A stretch of 64,000 nt of DNA from an uncultured Pelagibacteraceae bacterium (GTDB lineage: Bacteria; Pseudomonadota; Alphaproteobacteria; Pelagibacterales; Pelagibacteraceae): positions 77,745 to 141,744 of the forward strand of contig CACJPW010000002.1 in NCBI GenBank assembly GCA_902595375.1, in the 5' to 3' direction. Shown one piece after another: positions 26,156-34,780 of this stretch. The notes under the pieces are model-generated. The model had not been told where the DNA came from. It did not search any database and worked only from the letters and a program-made list of their open reading frames with translations. The position numbers and the translations under genes were made by a program. Position 1 is the stretch's first letter; each line of letters starts with the position of its first letter.

Positions 26156-27262
26156 ATGAAAAATTATTTAGATTTTGAAAAAGAAATCAAAGCTCTTGAG
26201 CGAGAAGTTGAAGATTTAAAAAGCCCTTTTGGATCAGAAGGTATCTCGGAGGTAGATACTGACAAAATTAAAAGTACACAAAAAGAGATAAATCAAAAAT
26301 TAGAAGAAATTTATTCTAATTTAAATAGTTGGCAAAAAACTCAAGTAGCTAGACACGAAGATAGACCAAGAGCAAGTTTTTATATTAAAAAGATATTTTC
26401 AAATTTTACACTCCTTTCAGGAGATAGATATTTTGGAGATGACAAATCTGTAACTGCTGGTTTTGGACTTATAGAAAAGAAATCTGTTTTAGTTATAGGC
26501 CAAGAAAAAGGAGAAGACTTAAGTAGCAGAATAGAAAAAAATTTTGGAATGATGCGTCCAGAAGGATATAGAAAATGTATAAGGTTAATGAAACTGGCTG
26601 ATAAATTTCAAATTCCTGTTATCAGTTTTATTGATACACCTGGAGCGTATCCAGGTATTGGTGCCGAACAAAGAGGACAAGCATCTGCGATCGCAAATTC
26701 AATAGAATGTTGTATGTCTTTAACTGTACCAAACATTTCTATTATAATAGGCGAGGGAGGGTCTGGAGGAGCGATAGCTTTGGCTTCATCTAACAAAGTG
26801 GTAATGTTAGAAAATTCGATCTATTCTGTTATATCCCCAGAGGGCTGTGCATCAATATTATGGCGAGACCCGAGCAAATCTTTACAAGCAGCTGACGCTA
26901 TGAAGTTAACTGCAAAAGATTTATTAAGACTGAAAATAATTGATGAGATAATACCAGAGCCTTTAGGAGGTGCGCATCGTGATCCTGAACTTATTGCTTC
27001 AGATATTAAAAATTCTATAATTAATAATTTAGGAAAATTTAAGAGTTATTCTAAAGATCAAATTTATGATCATAGAAAAACTAAATTCTTACAAATAGGA
27101 AGAGATCAGGGCTTTTCGGGTAAAACTAATATGGATAAGCAAAGTTTAAGCTATAAAGACTCAAGTTTAGAAAATCTCAAAATTCATATAAAAAAAAATA
27201 AGTATTTATACGGTGGACTAGGAATAGTTGTAATAGCTAGCCTAATTGCCGCATTATCGTAG
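26156..27262 (+). CDS. accA: acetyl-CoA carboxylase carboxyltransferase alpha, AccA, with a hydrophobic C-terminal tail
   Basis: 368 residues from ATG 26156 (an in-frame GTG at 26099 abuts glcB and is unlikely). The first 315 or so are standard AccA: MKNYLDFEKEI coiled start, RASFYI, FGMMRPEGYRK, DTPGAYPGIGAEQRGQ, EGGSGGAIAL and SPEGCASILW. A charged linker follows, then a last 20 residues with GGLGIVVIASLIAALS, which looks like a single membrane helix. E. coli AccA ends near 319 without this. The tail may tether fatty-acid synthesis to the membrane; I cannot tell how common it is. Confidence 0.93.
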   Translation: MKNYLDFEKEIKALEREVEDLKSPFGSEGISEVDTDKIKSTQKEINQKLEEIYSNLNSWQKTQVARHEDRPRASFYIKKIFSNFTLLSGDRYFGDDKSVTAGFGLIEKKSVLVIGQEKGEDLSSRIEKNFGMMRPEGYRKCIRLMKLADKFQIPVISFIDTPGAYPGIGAEQRGQASAIANSIECCMSLTVPNISIIIGEGGSGGAIALASSNKVVMLENSIYSVISPEGCASILWRDPSKSLQAADAMKLTAKDLLRLKIIDEIIPEPLGGAHRDPELIASDIKNSIINNLGKFKSYSKDQIYDHRKTKFLQIGRDQGFSGKTNMDKQSLSYKDSSLENLKIHIKKNKYLYGGLGIVVIASLIAALS

Positions 27263-27307
27263 CCATGTTGCAAAAAAACAATTACCGAAAATAATATTAA
27301 TCCACTA

Positions 27308-27334
27308 TTGACTTTCATCCATCAAATCTATTTA
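27308..27334 (+). promoter_or_regulatory. possible promoter of the cold-shock gene
   Basis: TTGACT (27308-27313) and TATTTA (27329-27334) with a 15 bp spacer, about 60 bp before the csp ATG. The -35 is strong but the spacer is short. A long leader, as expected for cold-shock genes, would follow. Confidence 0.35.
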
Positions 27335-27394
27335 AGGGTCTCAAGGCTAAATTAAATTAGTTGAAGTTAAAAATAATAAGGAAAAATAATAAAT

Positions 27395-27607
27395 ATGAGT
27401 ACACTAAAAGGTAAAGTAAAGTGGTTCAATGGTACTAAAGGATATGGTTTCATTGAAAGAGAAGACAAAGAAAAAGACGTGTTCGTCCATTCTTCTGCTG
27501 TTAGAGAAGCTGGTTTAAAATATTTAAACGAGGGTGATGAGTTAACGTTTGAAGTGGAGAGCACGGAAAAAGGTCCTTCAGCAGTTAAACTGCAGAAAAC
27601 ATCTTAA
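27395..27607 (+). CDS. cspA: cold-shock-domain protein
   Basis: 70 residues, the full cold-shock OB fold. RNP1 KGYGFIER and RNP2 VFVHSS nucleic-acid motifs are intact, and [12 protein letters not shown] begins it. Likely an RNA chaperone. AAGGAAAA lies about 10 bp before the ATG. It stands alone, with 132 bp upstream and 240 bp downstream of non-coding DNA, the largest gaps in the window. Confidence 0.95.
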   Translation: MSTLKGKVKWFNGTKGYGFIEREDKEKDVFVHSSAVREAGLKYLNEGDELTFEVESTEKGPSAVKLQKTS

Positions 27608-27847
27608 TCTAAATTTCCAAAATCACTGATTATCGGGACATTAACATTAGTCTTACTATTATTACTGTCCCGCTAATTTCACCTTGAAATAGTCACAATT
27701 GTTTTTTAAATAATCATCATGATTATAAATGAAAGAATCATTTCAACATTAAGACCACATTCGCACAGAATGCACGCTAGGCTATTGCTTAGCTTATAAT
27801 CAAAAATATATAAATTTAATTAAAATTAAGATAAAAATAAAAGGGAT
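27608..27847 (+). other. 240-bp intergenic stretch with three possible hairpins and a His-containing mini-ORF
   Basis: The longest gene-free gap. It holds CGGGACA (27634-27640) pairing with TGTCCCG (27666-27672) across 25 nt; CATTC-GCACA-GAATG (27758-27772); and GCTAGGC-TATT-GCTTAGC (27776-27793). A 26-codon ORF (27719-27799) begins MIINERIISTL and has three histidines in PHSHRMH; it overlaps the last two hairpins. A consensus TATAAT at 27795-27800 could start the tRNA-His transcript, though no good -35 precedes it. Nothing else is recognisable. Confidence 0.4.
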
Positions 27848-27924
27848 GCAGCAGTAGCTCAGTTGGTTAGAGCACTAGTTTGTGGAACTAGGGGTCGGTG
27901 GTTCGAATCCACCCTGCTGTACCA
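27848..27924 (+). tRNA. tRNA-His (GTG anticodon), CCA encoded
   Basis: Full cloverleaf: acceptor GCAGCAG (27848-27854) with CTGCTGT (27914-27920), D arm GCTCAGTTGGTTAGAGC, anticodon loop TTTGTGGA, T arm GGTGG-TTCGAAT-CCACC, then A73 and CCA. The base before G1 is T, not the G-1 found in most tRNA-His; G1 pairs with U72 and the discriminator is A. This is the aberrant tRNA-His of some alphaproteobacteria, which co-evolved with a divergent HisRS. The hisS start lies 4 bases after the CCA. Confidence 0.96.
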
Positions 27925-27928
27925 AAAA

Positions 27929-29263
27929 ATGACAAAAGAAAAAAAGAGCAAACCTTCCAAGGAACTTCCATTAGGGTTTGTAGACAGACAAGAAAAAGAA
28001 TTACTCGTACGTGATTTTATAATTTCTAATATTAAAGAAGTTATGATTAAATACGGTTTTCAAAATCTTGAAACTCCAAGTTTTGAGTACTCTGATAGTA
28101 TTGGAAAGTTTTTACCTGATAAAGATAGACCTGATGAAGGTGTATTCTCATTTAAGGATGAAAATAAGTGGTTATCTTTAAGATATGACCTTACAGCACC
28201 GCTTGCAAGATATGTTGCAAAAAATTATTTAGAAATTCCAAAACCATTTAAAAGATATCAACTAGGAACAGTCTGGCGAAATGAAAAACCTGGACCAGGA
28301 AGATTTAGAGAATTTTTACAGTTTGATGCTGACTTTGTTGGCACTACAAGTTTACAGGCAGATGCAGAATTATGTGTGATGATTTCAGAAATCCTTGAAA
28401 GAAGTGGTCTAGCTAAATCAGATTATATAATTAAAATATCATCAAGAAAAATAACTGAAGAATTATTTAAAAAGATAAACTTAATTGATAATAAGCAAAA
28501 ACTTACTGCCTTAAGGGCTTTAGATAAAATTGATAGACTTGGCTGGAGTGGAGTAAAAGAGCTGCTGGGTGCTGGTAGAAAAGATAAATCTGGAGATTTT
28601 ACAAAAGGCGCAAATTTAAAATCCAAAGATATTGTTAAAATAGAAGAAACTTTAAAAATAAAATCACCCAAAACGGAAGATCTAGTTGAGTTGGTAAAAA
28701 TTTTTAAAGATTATAATTTTAATAATTTTGAATTTGATCCATCAATCATTAGAGGTTTAGAATATTATACTGGCGCAATTTTTGAGGTCAATTTGAAATT
28801 TGATGTAACAAATAATAAGGGACAGGTAATACAATTTGGTTCCATAGGAGGTGGAGGAAGATATGACAACTTAGTAAACAACTTTGGCAACTTCAATGCT
28901 CCAGCTACAGGTATATCTATAGGTATAGATCGATTGGTTTATGCTTTGATGCAAAAAAAAGAATTTAAAGTAAAACAAACTAAACCTATAGTAATTTGTG
29001 TTTTTGATAAAAATTCAATGAGAGAGTATATAAATTTACAAACGATAATAAGAAAAGAGGGTATTAGCGTAGAAATTTATCCTGGAGTAAGTAAATTAAA
29101 AAAACAAATGGAGTATGCAAATAAAATAAACTCTCCAGCTGTAATTTTATATGGTGAGAATGAAATAAAATCAGGAAAGATTACTTTAAGAAATTTAAGT
29201 TCAGGTAAAGAGCAATCAATCGAAATAAAAGAAATAGTTAATGAAATCAAAAAAATTATCTGA
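27929..29263 (+). CDS. hisS: histidyl-tRNA synthetase HisS
   Basis: Class II synthetase, 444 residues: motif 1 region in the N-terminus (PSFEYSDSIGKF), YDLTAPLARYVA, motif 2 YQLGTVWRNEKPGPGRFREFLQFDAD, histidine A motif GLEYYTGAIFEV, motif 3 GIDRLVYAL, and a C-terminal anticodon domain (about 355-440). The sequence style differs from E. coli HisRS, as expected of the alphaproteobacterial type paired with a tRNA lacking G-1. The ATG at 27929 is the only plausible start; the longer frame runs through the tRNA. The end overlaps hisZ by 23 bp. Confidence 0.95.
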   Translation: MTKEKKSKPSKELPLGFVDRQEKELLVRDFIISNIKEVMIKYGFQNLETPSFEYSDSIGKFLPDKDRPDEGVFSFKDENKWLSLRYDLTAPLARYVAKNYLEIPKPFKRYQLGTVWRNEKPGPGRFREFLQFDADFVGTTSLQADAELCVMISEILERSGLAKSDYIIKISSRKITEELFKKINLIDNKQKLTALRALDKIDRLGWSGVKELLGAGRKDKSGDFTKGANLKSKDIVKIEETLKIKSPKTEDLVELVKIFKDYNFNNFEFDPSIIRGLEYYTGAIFEVNLKFDVTNNKGQVIQFGSIGGGGRYDNLVNNFGNFNAPATGISIGIDRLVYALMQKKEFKVKQTKPIVICVFDKNSMREYINLQTIIRKEGISVEIYPGVSKLKKQMEYANKINSPAVILYGENEIKSGKITLRNLSSGKEQSIEIKEIVNEIKKII

Positions 29264-30278
29264 AATCATAATTGAAAATTTTAAAAGCAATGGCTTTGTT
29301 TTATCAGAGCCTGACGTACTTCTGGAGTCAGATTATATTATTGAGAGATCAGGGGAAAAATTTAAAAGTTCAATGCTTACCTTTGAAAGAGAAGATGGAA
29401 AAACAATGTGTTTAAGACCAGATTTAACGGTAGCATCTTGCATTGGTTTTTTACAAAAAAAATCACCTTCAAAAATTTATTATTCCGGTCAAGCATACAG
29501 AAGATCAGGTAATAAAGGAACGAATTTCATCAATGACCAGTTGGGGATTGAAATTCTAGGCTCAAAAAATCAAATTCAAGATGATTTTAAAATTGTAAGT
29601 ACAATTTTAAGTTCAGCAAAAAAGATAAAAAGAAAAAAAATTTTAATCAAAGTTGGAGATATTAGTTTATTTAAAAGTTTAATTAATGCTCTGGATATGC
29701 CCGAAAGATGGAAGCTTAGACTTATAAGACATTTTTGGAGACCAAGTTATTTTGAGGAGCTTTTAAAAAGATTAGAAAAAAATACTGATATTGATGCAAT
29801 TACTTTTGATACAGATAAAAAAAGATTTTATGAAATGAAAAAAAAGGACCAAGGCAAGTTAGTTGCTGGAAGGTCGATATTGGAAATATTAAAAAGATTT
29901 GACAAAAAGATTAAAGACCCAAGATCTTTTGTTGATGGAAAAAAAATCGTAAAAATTATTAAGTCTTTTTTAGAAATAAACTGCAAACTTTCAGAACTTG
30001 ACCAAAGATTGTTAGATTTTGCAAAAAAAAATAATCTCAAAAAAAATATATTTAAAGACTTTAAATCCATTCTTAATTTAAAAAAACTTAATCAAGATAT
30101 CAACTTTATCGCAAACTTCGGTAGAGACGTAGAATATTATACTGGCATAGTGTTTGAAGTATTCTCAGGTGAAAAGGAAATTGCTAGGGGAGGCCGTTAC
30201 GACAACTTACTTAAAAGTTTGGGAGCCAAAAAGAATACCCCAGCGGTTGGTGCTGCAATTAACTTAAAAAATATATGA
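29241..30278 (+). CDS. hisZ: ATP phosphoribosyltransferase regulatory subunit HisZ
   Basis: 345 residues, HisRS-like but without an anticodon domain. It keeps LRPDLTVASCIGF, SGQAYRRSG (degenerate motif 2), NFGRDVEYYTGIVFEVF and ARGGRYDNLLKSLGA. It makes the hetero-octamer with short HisG and gives feedback control by histidine. Overlaps hisS upstream and hisG downstream (4 bp), so a synthetase and its catalytically dead paralogue are neighbours. Confidence 0.93.
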   Translation: MKSKKLSEIIIENFKSNGFVLSEPDVLLESDYIIERSGEKFKSSMLTFEREDGKTMCLRPDLTVASCIGFLQKKSPSKIYYSGQAYRRSGNKGTNFINDQLGIEILGSKNQIQDDFKIVSTILSSAKKIKRKKILIKVGDISLFKSLINALDMPERWKLRLIRHFWRPSYFEELLKRLEKNTDIDAITFDTDKKRFYEMKKKDQGKLVAGRSILEILKRFDKKIKDPRSFVDGKKIVKIIKSFLEINCKLSELDQRLLDFAKKNNLKKNIFKDFKSILNLKKLNQDINFIANFGRDVEYYTGIVFEVFSGEKEIARGGRYDNLLKSLGAKKNTPAVGAAINLKNI

Positions 30279-30952
30279 AAGATCAAATTACCATAGGTTT
30301 ACCAAGCAAAGGACGATTAAAAGACAAAGCAATATCATTTTTTAATGATACAGGTCTTAAGATTTTACAAAGTGAAAAAGAAAGGAATTATTTTGGATCA
30401 ATTGAAAATAAAAATAACATCAAGATTATTTTTCTTCATGCTAAAGAAATTATACAAAGATTAGGAGATGGAACTCTAGATATAGGTGTATCTGGGTTAG
30501 ATCTCTTAAAAGAGTCTGATAAAAACTTACAGAATAAAATTTACATTCAAAAAAAACTTGATTTTGGTAATGCTAACTTAGTTATAGCAGTGCCAGATGA
30601 TTGGATAGATGTGCAGACTATTGCTGATCTTGAAGAGATATCTTTTGATATTAGATCTAAAAGAAATTCTAGATTAAGAGTGGCGACTAAATATCCTAAT
30701 TTAACTAATGATTTTTTGATTTCTAAAGGCGTTACCCAATATAAATTGATTACTAGTCTGGGTGCTACTGAAACTTATCCATTTATAGGTTCATCCGAAA
30801 TTATTACTGATATAACTTCTACAGGTAAAACTTTGGCTGATAATAATTTAAGAGTACTTAAAGATGGTTTGATACTAAGCTCAAATGCTTGTTTACTTAT
30901 TGCAAAAAAAAAGGCTGCAAAATTGCAGCCTTTTTTAAAATTTTTTGGGTAG
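30275..30952 (+). CDS. hisG: ATP phosphoribosyltransferase HisG, short form
   Basis: 225 residues, catalytic domain only, needing HisZ. Seen: GLPSKGRLKDKA, DVGVSGLDLL-like DIGVSGLDLL, VATKYPNL, and the PRPP loop EIITDITSTGKTLADNNL. First step of histidine synthesis. The last 15 codons run through a hairpin with flanking A and T runs that appears to end transcription on both strands, so coding and termination overlap. Stop lies 6 bp from the stop of convergent groEL. Confidence 0.95.
   Translation: MKDQITIGLPSKGRLKDKAISFFNDTGLKILQSEKERNYFGSIENKNNIKIIFLHAKEIIQRLGDGTLDIGVSGLDLLKESDKNLQNKIYIQKKLDFGNANLVIAVPDDWIDVQTIADLEEISFDIRSKRNSRLRVATKYPNLTNDFLISKGVTQYKLITSLGATETYPFIGSSEIITDITSTGKTLADNNLRVLKDGLILSSNACLLIAKKKAAKLQPFLKFFG
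30907..30936. terminator. bidirectional terminator inside the hisG 3' end
   Basis: AAGGCTGCAA (30911-30920), loop AA, TTGCAGCCTT (30923-30932), flanked by A-tract 30904-30910 and T-tract 30933-30936. The stem is 10 bp with a long U run on either strand. It lies before the hisG stop (30950-30952) and 23 bp beyond the groEL stop, so it can serve both convergent operons. Confidence 0.8.
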
Positions 30953-30958
30953 GTGAAA

Positions 30959-32626
<1,668 letters not shown>

Positions 32627-32635
32627 CTATAAAGG

Positions 32636-32932
32636 TTATTTTTTACTTTTTGATATTCCCATTATGTCTGACTCTTTCATAATGCTGTATTCTTTGCCAT
32701 CAATTTTGACGTCAGTGCCAGACCACTTTCCGAAAAGTACAATATCTCCAACTTTTACATCCATTGCAGAAACTTTACCGTCTTCATTTTTGGCACCCGG
32801 TCCTACGGCTACAACCTCCCCCTCTTGAGGTTTTTCTTTAGCAGTGTCTGGTATAATAATTCCGCCAGCAGTTTTTTCCTCACTGTCTAGCACTTTAATA
32901 AGCACACGATCGTGCAGAGGTCTAAATTTCAT
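32636..32932 (-). CDS. groS: co-chaperonin GroES
   Basis: 98 residues. Starts [24 protein letters not shown] with the mobile loop [13 protein letters not shown] and roof region GAKNEDGK. Caps the GroEL ring. Ribosome site TAGGAGAAA precedes the ATG; a heat-shock type promoter lies about 40-60 bp upstream. Confidence 0.98.
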   Translation of the reverse strand: MKFRPLHDRVLIKVLDSEEKTAGGIIIPDTAKEKPQEGEVVAVGPGAKNEDGKVSAMDVKVGDIVLFGKWSGTDVKIDGKEYSIMKESDIMGISKSKK

Positions 32933-32967
32933 ATGTATTTTCTCCTATAATTTCTTATGTAGTGTTG

Positions 32968-32995
32968 ATATGGTATGTTTTGACTGTATTTCAAG
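32968..32995 (-). promoter_or_regulatory. sigma-32-like heat-shock promoter of groES-groEL
   Basis: On the minus strand CTTGAAA (32995-32989), 15 bp spacer, CCATAT (32973-32968). The -35 is the sigma-32 (RpoH) consensus, and CCATAT fits the alphaproteobacterial RpoH -10. I see no CIRCE inverted repeat in the 131 bp gap, so HrcA control is not supported. Confidence 0.65.
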
Positions 32996-33063
32996 AGGCA
33001 AAAATCATAAAAAAAACCATTAAATACTATATTAATAAGCATTAAAAGGAGAGAAATAGTACA

Positions 33064-33870
33064 TTGAAAGAACTAAATCACTTAGCAGAAATATTCGAAA
33101 ACTACGACACTTTTATTATAGACTTATGGGGGGTAATGCATAATGGGGTTGCACTTAATCCTAAAGCTGTAGAGGCAGTAGACAAGCTAAAAAAAAATTC
33201 GAAAAAAATAGTATTTTTATCCAACGCACCTAGGCCCAGTTCGAAAGTAGTTAATTTTTTAGTGAAAATGAAAATGGACAAAAAATATCTTGAGCATGTA
33301 ATGACCTCAGGTGAAGCAGCAATGCACGCAATAAACCAAAAAAAATTTGGACAGACATTTTATCATCTTGGGCCTGCTAGAGACATCTCTGTATTTGAAA
33401 AAGTGAAAAATAATAGAACTGATCTTCAGAGTTGTGATTTTATTTTATGTACTGGATTATTTGATGATCATGATAACGATTTGGACTATTATAAAAAATT
33501 TTTATTGAAGCATATTTCAAAAAAATTAATTTGTACCAATCCAGATTTAATAGTTCATAGGGGCAGTGTTGAAGAATTATGCGCAGGTTCTGTTGCAAAA
33601 GTTTTTGAGGATCTTGGAGGAGAAGTTATTTACTTTGGTAAACCACACAAAGAGGTTTACAACATGTGTTTTGACTCTAACGAAAAAGTTTTAGCCATTG
33701 GTGATAATTTAAGAACAGATATTAAAGGAGCAAATAATTTAAAAATAGATTGCATATTTATATCTGAAGGTGTGCATAGGAAAGAGTTCAATAACTTTGA
33801 TGAACTTAATAAGCTTTTAAAAAAATATAATGTGAAAGCAAATTTTTTTCAAAGAGAATTAAAATGGTAA
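33064..33870 (+). CDS. HAD-superfamily hydrolase, class IIA (TIGR01459-like)
   Basis: 268 residues starting at TTG 33064; AAGGAG at 33046-33051 lies 12 bp before, and the first internal ATG is past the catalytic site. HAD motif I is FIIDLWGVMHNG (D-x-W in place of D-x-D), motif II FLSNAPRPSS, lysine in YFGKPHKEVY, motif IV AIGDNLRTDIKGAN. Probably a phosphatase of small phosphorylated metabolites; substrate unknown. One base separates it from ribF. Confidence 0.82.
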   Translation: MKELNHLAEIFENYDTFIIDLWGVMHNGVALNPKAVEAVDKLKKNSKKIVFLSNAPRPSSKVVNFLVKMKMDKKYLEHVMTSGEAAMHAINQKKFGQTFYHLGPARDISVFEKVKNNRTDLQSCDFILCTGLFDDHDNDLDYYKKFLLKHISKKLICTNPDLIVHRGSVEELCAGSVAKVFEDLGGEVIYFGKPHKEVYNMCFDSNEKVLAIGDNLRTDIKGANNLKIDCIFISEGVHRKEFNNFDELNKLLKKYNVKANFFQRELKW

Positions 33871-33871
33871 A

Positions 33872-34780
33872 ATGAAGATTTACAATAATCCAAATTTAAA
33901 TAAAAATCATTGTAACGGCGTAATAGCCATAGGTAATTTCGATGGTCTACATTTAGGTCATCAAAAAGTTATCAAAGAGGCAAAACAAAAAGCAAAAAAA
34001 AATAAGATACCATTCGGTGTTATGACCTTCGAACCAGTACCAGTAATGTTTTTTAATAAAAAAATTAAAAATCACAGAATAAATTCATTAGAACAGAAAA
34101 AAACTCAATTAAAAAAATTTAAATTAGATTTTTTAATTATTATTAAATTTAATAAAAATTTTTCATCTCAATCAGCGGAAGAGTTTATAAAAAAAATTAT
34201 TTTTAAAAAAACAAAATGTAAATATTTATATGTAAGTAAAAATTTCAAGTTTGGTTTTAAACGTCAAGGAAATATAAAAACACTTAAGAAATTTGAAAAA
34301 AAATATAATTTTAATAATATTATTACTAAACCATATAAAAAAGGTAATAAAATAATTTCATCCACATTTTTAAGAAAGAAAATAAGAACTGGTAAAATAG
34401 AAGAAGTAAATAAATTGTTAAACCGTATTTGGTGTATTAATGGTAAAGTAATAAGGGGACAAAGAAGAGGACATAAAATTGGTTTTCCAACATGTAATTT
34501 GAAATTAAGTAATTATGTGATCCCTAAGCTTGGAGTGTATGCTGTTAAAGTTAAAAGTAAGAATTTTTATAAAAACGGTATTGCAAATATAGGTTATAGA
34601 CCAACATTTAATGGACAAAATTTATTATTGGAAACAAATATCTTTGGAATTAACAAAAATTTATATAATAAAGTAATTAGTGTAAACTTTAAAAAATTTA
34701 TAAGACCAGAAAAAAAATTTAGAAATTTGAAACATTTAAAACAACAAATTAAACTTGATATAAAAAAGGCAAAAAAATAA
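33872..34780 (+). CDS. ribF: bifunctional riboflavin kinase / FAD synthetase RibF
   Basis: 302 residues: FAD synthetase domain with GNFDGLHLGHQKVI (HIGH-like, about 22-35) and SSTFLRKKIRTG, then riboflavin kinase domain with GHKIGFPTCNLKL and NIGYRPTF. Makes FMN and FAD. Very lysine-rich, showing the A+T bias at protein level. Overlaps ileS by one base. Confidence 0.95.
   Translation: MKIYNNPNLNKNHCNGVIAIGNFDGLHLGHQKVIKEAKQKAKKNKIPFGVMTFEPVPVMFFNKKIKNHRINSLEQKKTQLKKFKLDFLIIIKFNKNFSSQSAEEFIKKIIFKKTKCKYLYVSKNFKFGFKRQGNIKTLKKFEKKYNFNNIITKPYKKGNKIISSTFLRKKIRTGKIEEVNKLLNRIWCINGKVIRGQRRGHKIGFPTCNLKLSNYVIPKLGVYAVKVKSKNFYKNGIANIGYRPTFNGQNLLLETNIFGINKNLYNKVISVNFKKFIRPEKKFRNLKHLKQQIKLDIKKAKK

Noticed and set aside
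26096-26260. Glycine riboswitch upstream of glcB
   Set aside because: Looked for because it is known in SAR11; no aptamer-like G-rich motifs seen, and the gap is too short.
27863-27928. N-terminal extension of HisS
   Set aside because: It translates the tRNA-His gene itself, so it is not protein coding.
32933-33063. CIRCE element before groES
   Set aside because: No 9-bp inverted repeat of the TTAGCACTC kind was found on either strand.
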